16,630 bases of DNA from Colimorpha sp045639845 (GTDB taxonomy: Bacteria; Bacteroidota; Bacteroidia; Bacteroidales; P3). The stretch is taken from NCBI GenBank assembly GCA_045639845.1, contig JAZUDW010000004.1:1-16630 (forward strand). Reading direction: 5' to 3'. Of this stretch, positions 15,306-16,630 are shown piece after piece. The position numbers and the translations under genes were made by a program. Position 1 is the stretch's first letter; the number at the start of each line of letters is the position of its first letter. The notes beneath the pieces are model-generated. The model did no database searches. It saw nothing but the letters and a program-made list of their open reading frames with translations, and had not been told where the DNA came from.

Positions 15306-15536
15306 TTAAGCGATGATGGTAGGGGGGAAATTTGGGACACAATGGTATAACAACTTCATACGCTTTTACTTCATCCTGTTGGCAATTTTGAAGCTGTCCC
15401 TCTGTCACATAGCCCGCCAAGCACCCTCGTCCCAACTCCAGAATATCTCAACAATCTAAAGCAAAATCGTACCCACTTATTTTTTATCATCACTAAATGA
15501 GAAATCATGCATTAAATGTTAAAAGACAACCTTTTC
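15306..15536. other. Gap before the second small outer-membrane protein, no gene seen
   Basis: An open minus-strand frame from a TTG at 15435 runs into the 3' end of the TPR gene, but it has no recognisable motif. The stretch 15306-15430 is less AT-rich than what follows and might be residual coding DNA. From about 15470 the sequence is an AT-rich promoter region. No terminator with a T tract was found after the TPR gene. Confidence 0.4.
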
Positions 15537-15567
15537 TTTGCTAATTGACAAAATAGTGGTATATTTG
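15537..15567 (+). promoter_or_regulatory. Full Bacteroides-type promoter for the small outer-membrane protein
   Basis: The -33 box TTTG (15537-15540) and the -7 box TATATTTG (15560-15567) are separated by exactly 19 nt, the preferred arrangement for the Bacteroidota primary sigma factor. The start codon is 99 nt beyond the -7 box, leaving a long A-rich leader that ends AAAAAA before the ATG. This is the strongest promoter in the window and suggests high expression. Confidence 0.78.
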
Positions 15568-15666
15568 TAAAATCTTTAACAAGAGCACTAGTATTCCGAG
15601 CACAAAACATCGAATTAAAATACAATCTAATAAGTAAAAGTATAAATAACTTAAAAACGTAAAAAA

Positions 15667-16113
15667 ATGAAAAAAACCTTACTCGTGCTTTTCGCACTCA
15701 TCTCTTTTGGCTTTGCAGCCAATGCACAGAACTCCCTTGGTCTCCGTGGTGGTTGGGGTAGCTACTTCAACGGCGAGATCAGCTATCAGCAAGGCATGGG
15801 TGCCAACCGTCTCGAACTCGACCTCGGTCTGGCCGGCAACTACTACAACCTCGCTGGTGTTTATCAGTGGACTTGGGGTCTCCCTATCAACGGCCTTGGC
15901 TGGTATGCCGGTGTAGGAGCCGAACTCGGCCTCACCACCGCCGCTAACGATCGTCTGGGTCTCGGCATCTGTGGCCAGCTCGGTATCGAATGGACTATTC
16001 CCAGCCTGCCTATCAAACTGAGCGTTGACATCCGTCCCGTATATCACATCCTTGGTTGGGGTGGTGTAGGCTTCCACCCTGGTGCAGCCCTCGGCGTTCG
16101 CTATGTATTCTAA
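15667..16113 (+). CDS. Small outer-membrane beta-barrel-like protein (paralogue B)
   Basis: 148 aa. Residues 1-20 are a signal peptide (MKKTLLVLFALISFGFAANA before QNS). The mature ~128 residues alternate polar and hydrophobic positions with many Gly, Tyr and Trp, and end in ALGVRYVF, with a terminal aromatic as in outer-membrane barrels. The size would allow about eight strands. The C-terminal half aligns by eye with the uvrA-coupled protein at 13657-14274 (VYQW, GLGWYAG, LGLGICGQLG, VDIRPV, GVRYVF). It has its own strong promoter and terminator, so it is a single-gene unit, and codon use looks like that of a well expressed gene. No named family or function can be assigned. Confidence 0.8.
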   Translation: MKKTLLVLFALISFGFAANAQNSLGLRGGWGSYFNGEISYQQGMGANRLELDLGLAGNYYNLAGVYQWTWGLPINGLGWYAGVGAELGLTTAANDRLGLGICGQLGIEWTIPSLPIKLSVDIRPVYHILGWGGVGFHPGAALGVRYVF

Positions 16114-16135
16114 TAGCAGATAATAGCTATACTAT

Positions 16136-16166
16136 AAAAAAGGCCTCATTACTGAGGCTTTTTTTT
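16136..16166 (+). terminator. Intrinsic terminator after the small outer-membrane protein gene
   Basis: Stem GCCTCA (16143-16148) and TGAGGC (16153-16158), loop TTAC, extended by a G-U and several A-U pairs. It is followed by a run of eight T's and preceded by A's, so it may also act on the other strand. Confidence 0.87.
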
Positions 16167-16257
16167 ATGTGTATTGATGAGGAGGGATCTGACATTTGTC
16201 AACATTGAAACAAAGCTGAGGGGAATTTCGTTCTCTGCATACAGGTAAAATGAATGC

Positions 16258-16283
16258 AAGACGTGACAAGAGTGTCACGTCTT
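16258..16283. terminator. Second hairpin in the convergent gap, possible terminator
   Basis: A perfect 11-bp stem, AAGACGTGACA (16258-16268) with TGTCACGTCTT (16273-16283), loop AGAG. The T tract is short (CTTTG), so termination would be weak. It lies between the convergent small outer-membrane protein gene and the nuclease gene. Confidence 0.45.
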
Positions 16284-16326
16284 TGTGAATTTGTCAACTG
16301 TAAACTTCATTTGTTTTTGCATTTTT

Positions 16327-16371
16327 AGTGATTAGACAAGTGTACCTGCTGAGTAGTATTATCTAATCACT
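16327..16371. repeat. Inverted repeat immediately beyond the nuclease gene stop
   Basis: AGTGATTAGA (16327-16336) and TCTAATCACT (16362-16371) are perfect 10-bp arms around a 25-nt spacer, ending 2 nt from the stop codon of the minus-strand nuclease gene. There is no T tract on the minus strand. It could be an mRNA 3'-end structure or a short repeat. Confidence 0.4.
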
Positions 16372-16373
16372 CT

Positions 16374-16630
16374 TCACTGATACTCCTCCTCTACCTCGAC
16401 CACTTTGATAGTGGCGTCGGGGTGGATATAAACTAGTCGGCCATGGGGGTGCGGATAGCCCATCTGGCGGAGGAGGCAGAGATAGCCTTGCACCTGAGAG
16501 GTGTGTGCTTGCGGATCCTCTTGGCCTGTCTTGTAGTCGATAACGTAGGTGGCATGGGGGAGTAGAACTATACGGTCGGGACGCTGCTCATGACCGTTGG
16601 CGTTCATGATAGGAGCCTCGGTGACGGCAC
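16374..16630 (-). CDS. C-terminal end of a RecB/AddA-like helicase-nuclease, PD-(D/E)XK domain (5' end outside window)
   Basis: The visible 84 residues are open to the right edge and end at the stop whose complement is at 16374-16376. They show the core of a RecB-type PD-(D/E)XK nuclease: PDR (Asp18 of the fragment), then VIDYKTG (Asp31, Lys33), then QVQGYL with Gln45. After that comes LLRQMGYP and a beta strand HGRLVYI. This is the arrangement at the C-terminus of Bacteroidota UvrD/RecB-family exonuclease V-like proteins, which resect double-strand DNA ends. The ATG at 16605-16607 is internal, since the frame continues upstream as AVTEAPI. A standalone nuclease or an AddB-like protein cannot be excluded without the rest. 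Confidence 0.75.
   Translation of the reverse strand, partial: AVTEAPIMNANGHEQRPDRIVLLPHATYVIDYKTGQEDPQAHTSQVQGYLCLLRQMGYPHPHGRLVYIHPDATIKVVEVEEEYQ

Noticed and set aside
15175..15435. 86-codon minus-strand frame with a TTG start overlapping the TPR gene 3' end
   Set aside because: No motif, a poor start, and half of it is antisense to the TPR gene. The non-overlapping half reads plausibly but is too short to support a call.

Overview
The window comes from a member of Bacteroidota, most likely Bacteroidales. Three promoters carry or approximate the Bacteroides-type -7 box TAnnTTTG, and one also has the -33 TTTG box at 19-nt spacing. Shine-Dalgarno sequences are weak or absent. The outer-membrane protein types (a carboxypeptidase-regulatory-like plus TonB plug plus barrel receptor, and small secreted barrel-like proteins) and a standalone GH29 fucosidase fit a gut or oral Bacteroidales. 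Genus cannot be fixed from the sequence alone. Most genes are moderately GC-rich; the tetratricopeptide gene near 14.3-15.3 kb is clearly AT-richer.

Layout. 1-1090 (minus): N-terminal ~60% of a double-domain peptide-type ABC ATPase, divergent from rocD. 1225-2445 (plus): ornithine aminotransferase. 2715-4166 (plus): secreted GH29 alpha-L-fucosidase, closed by a strong terminator. 4435-7068 (plus): valyl-tRNA synthetase with its own promoter. 7069-7289: convergent intergenic space with a nested palindromic repeat and a perfect 24-bp bidirectional terminator. 7290-9956 (minus): TonB-dependent-receptor-like outer-membrane protein with a Gly/Pro-rich N-terminus. 9957-10810: an 850-bp gap holding a probably decayed minus-strand gene with three 27-nt tandem units, a cluster of CGCAGA/TCTGCG palindromes, and short unassigned open frames. 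10811-13660 (plus): uvrA, overlapping by 4 nt a small secreted barrel-like protein (13657-14274). 14314-15305 (plus): a tetratricopeptide-type gene split by one frameshift. 15667-16113 (plus): a second small outer-membrane protein, recognisably a paralogue of the one after uvrA, with a near-ideal promoter and a terminator. 16374-16630 (minus): the C-terminal PD-(D/E)XK nuclease end of a probable RecB/AddA-like helicase-nuclease.

How the genes relate. Most are independent housekeeping or catabolic units (amino-acid catabolism, glycan hydrolysis, tRNA charging, DNA repair). The unusual part is 13.6-16.1 kb: two divergent paralogues of a small envelope protein flank a broken, compositionally foreign TPR gene, and the first paralogue is translationally coupled to uvrA. 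I did not see a clear new multi-gene system, CRISPR array, tRNA, rRNA or intact insertion sequence. The best leads are the uvrA-coupled envelope protein and its paralogue, the two frameshifted genes, and three unrelated families of short palindromic or tandem repeats in the gaps.
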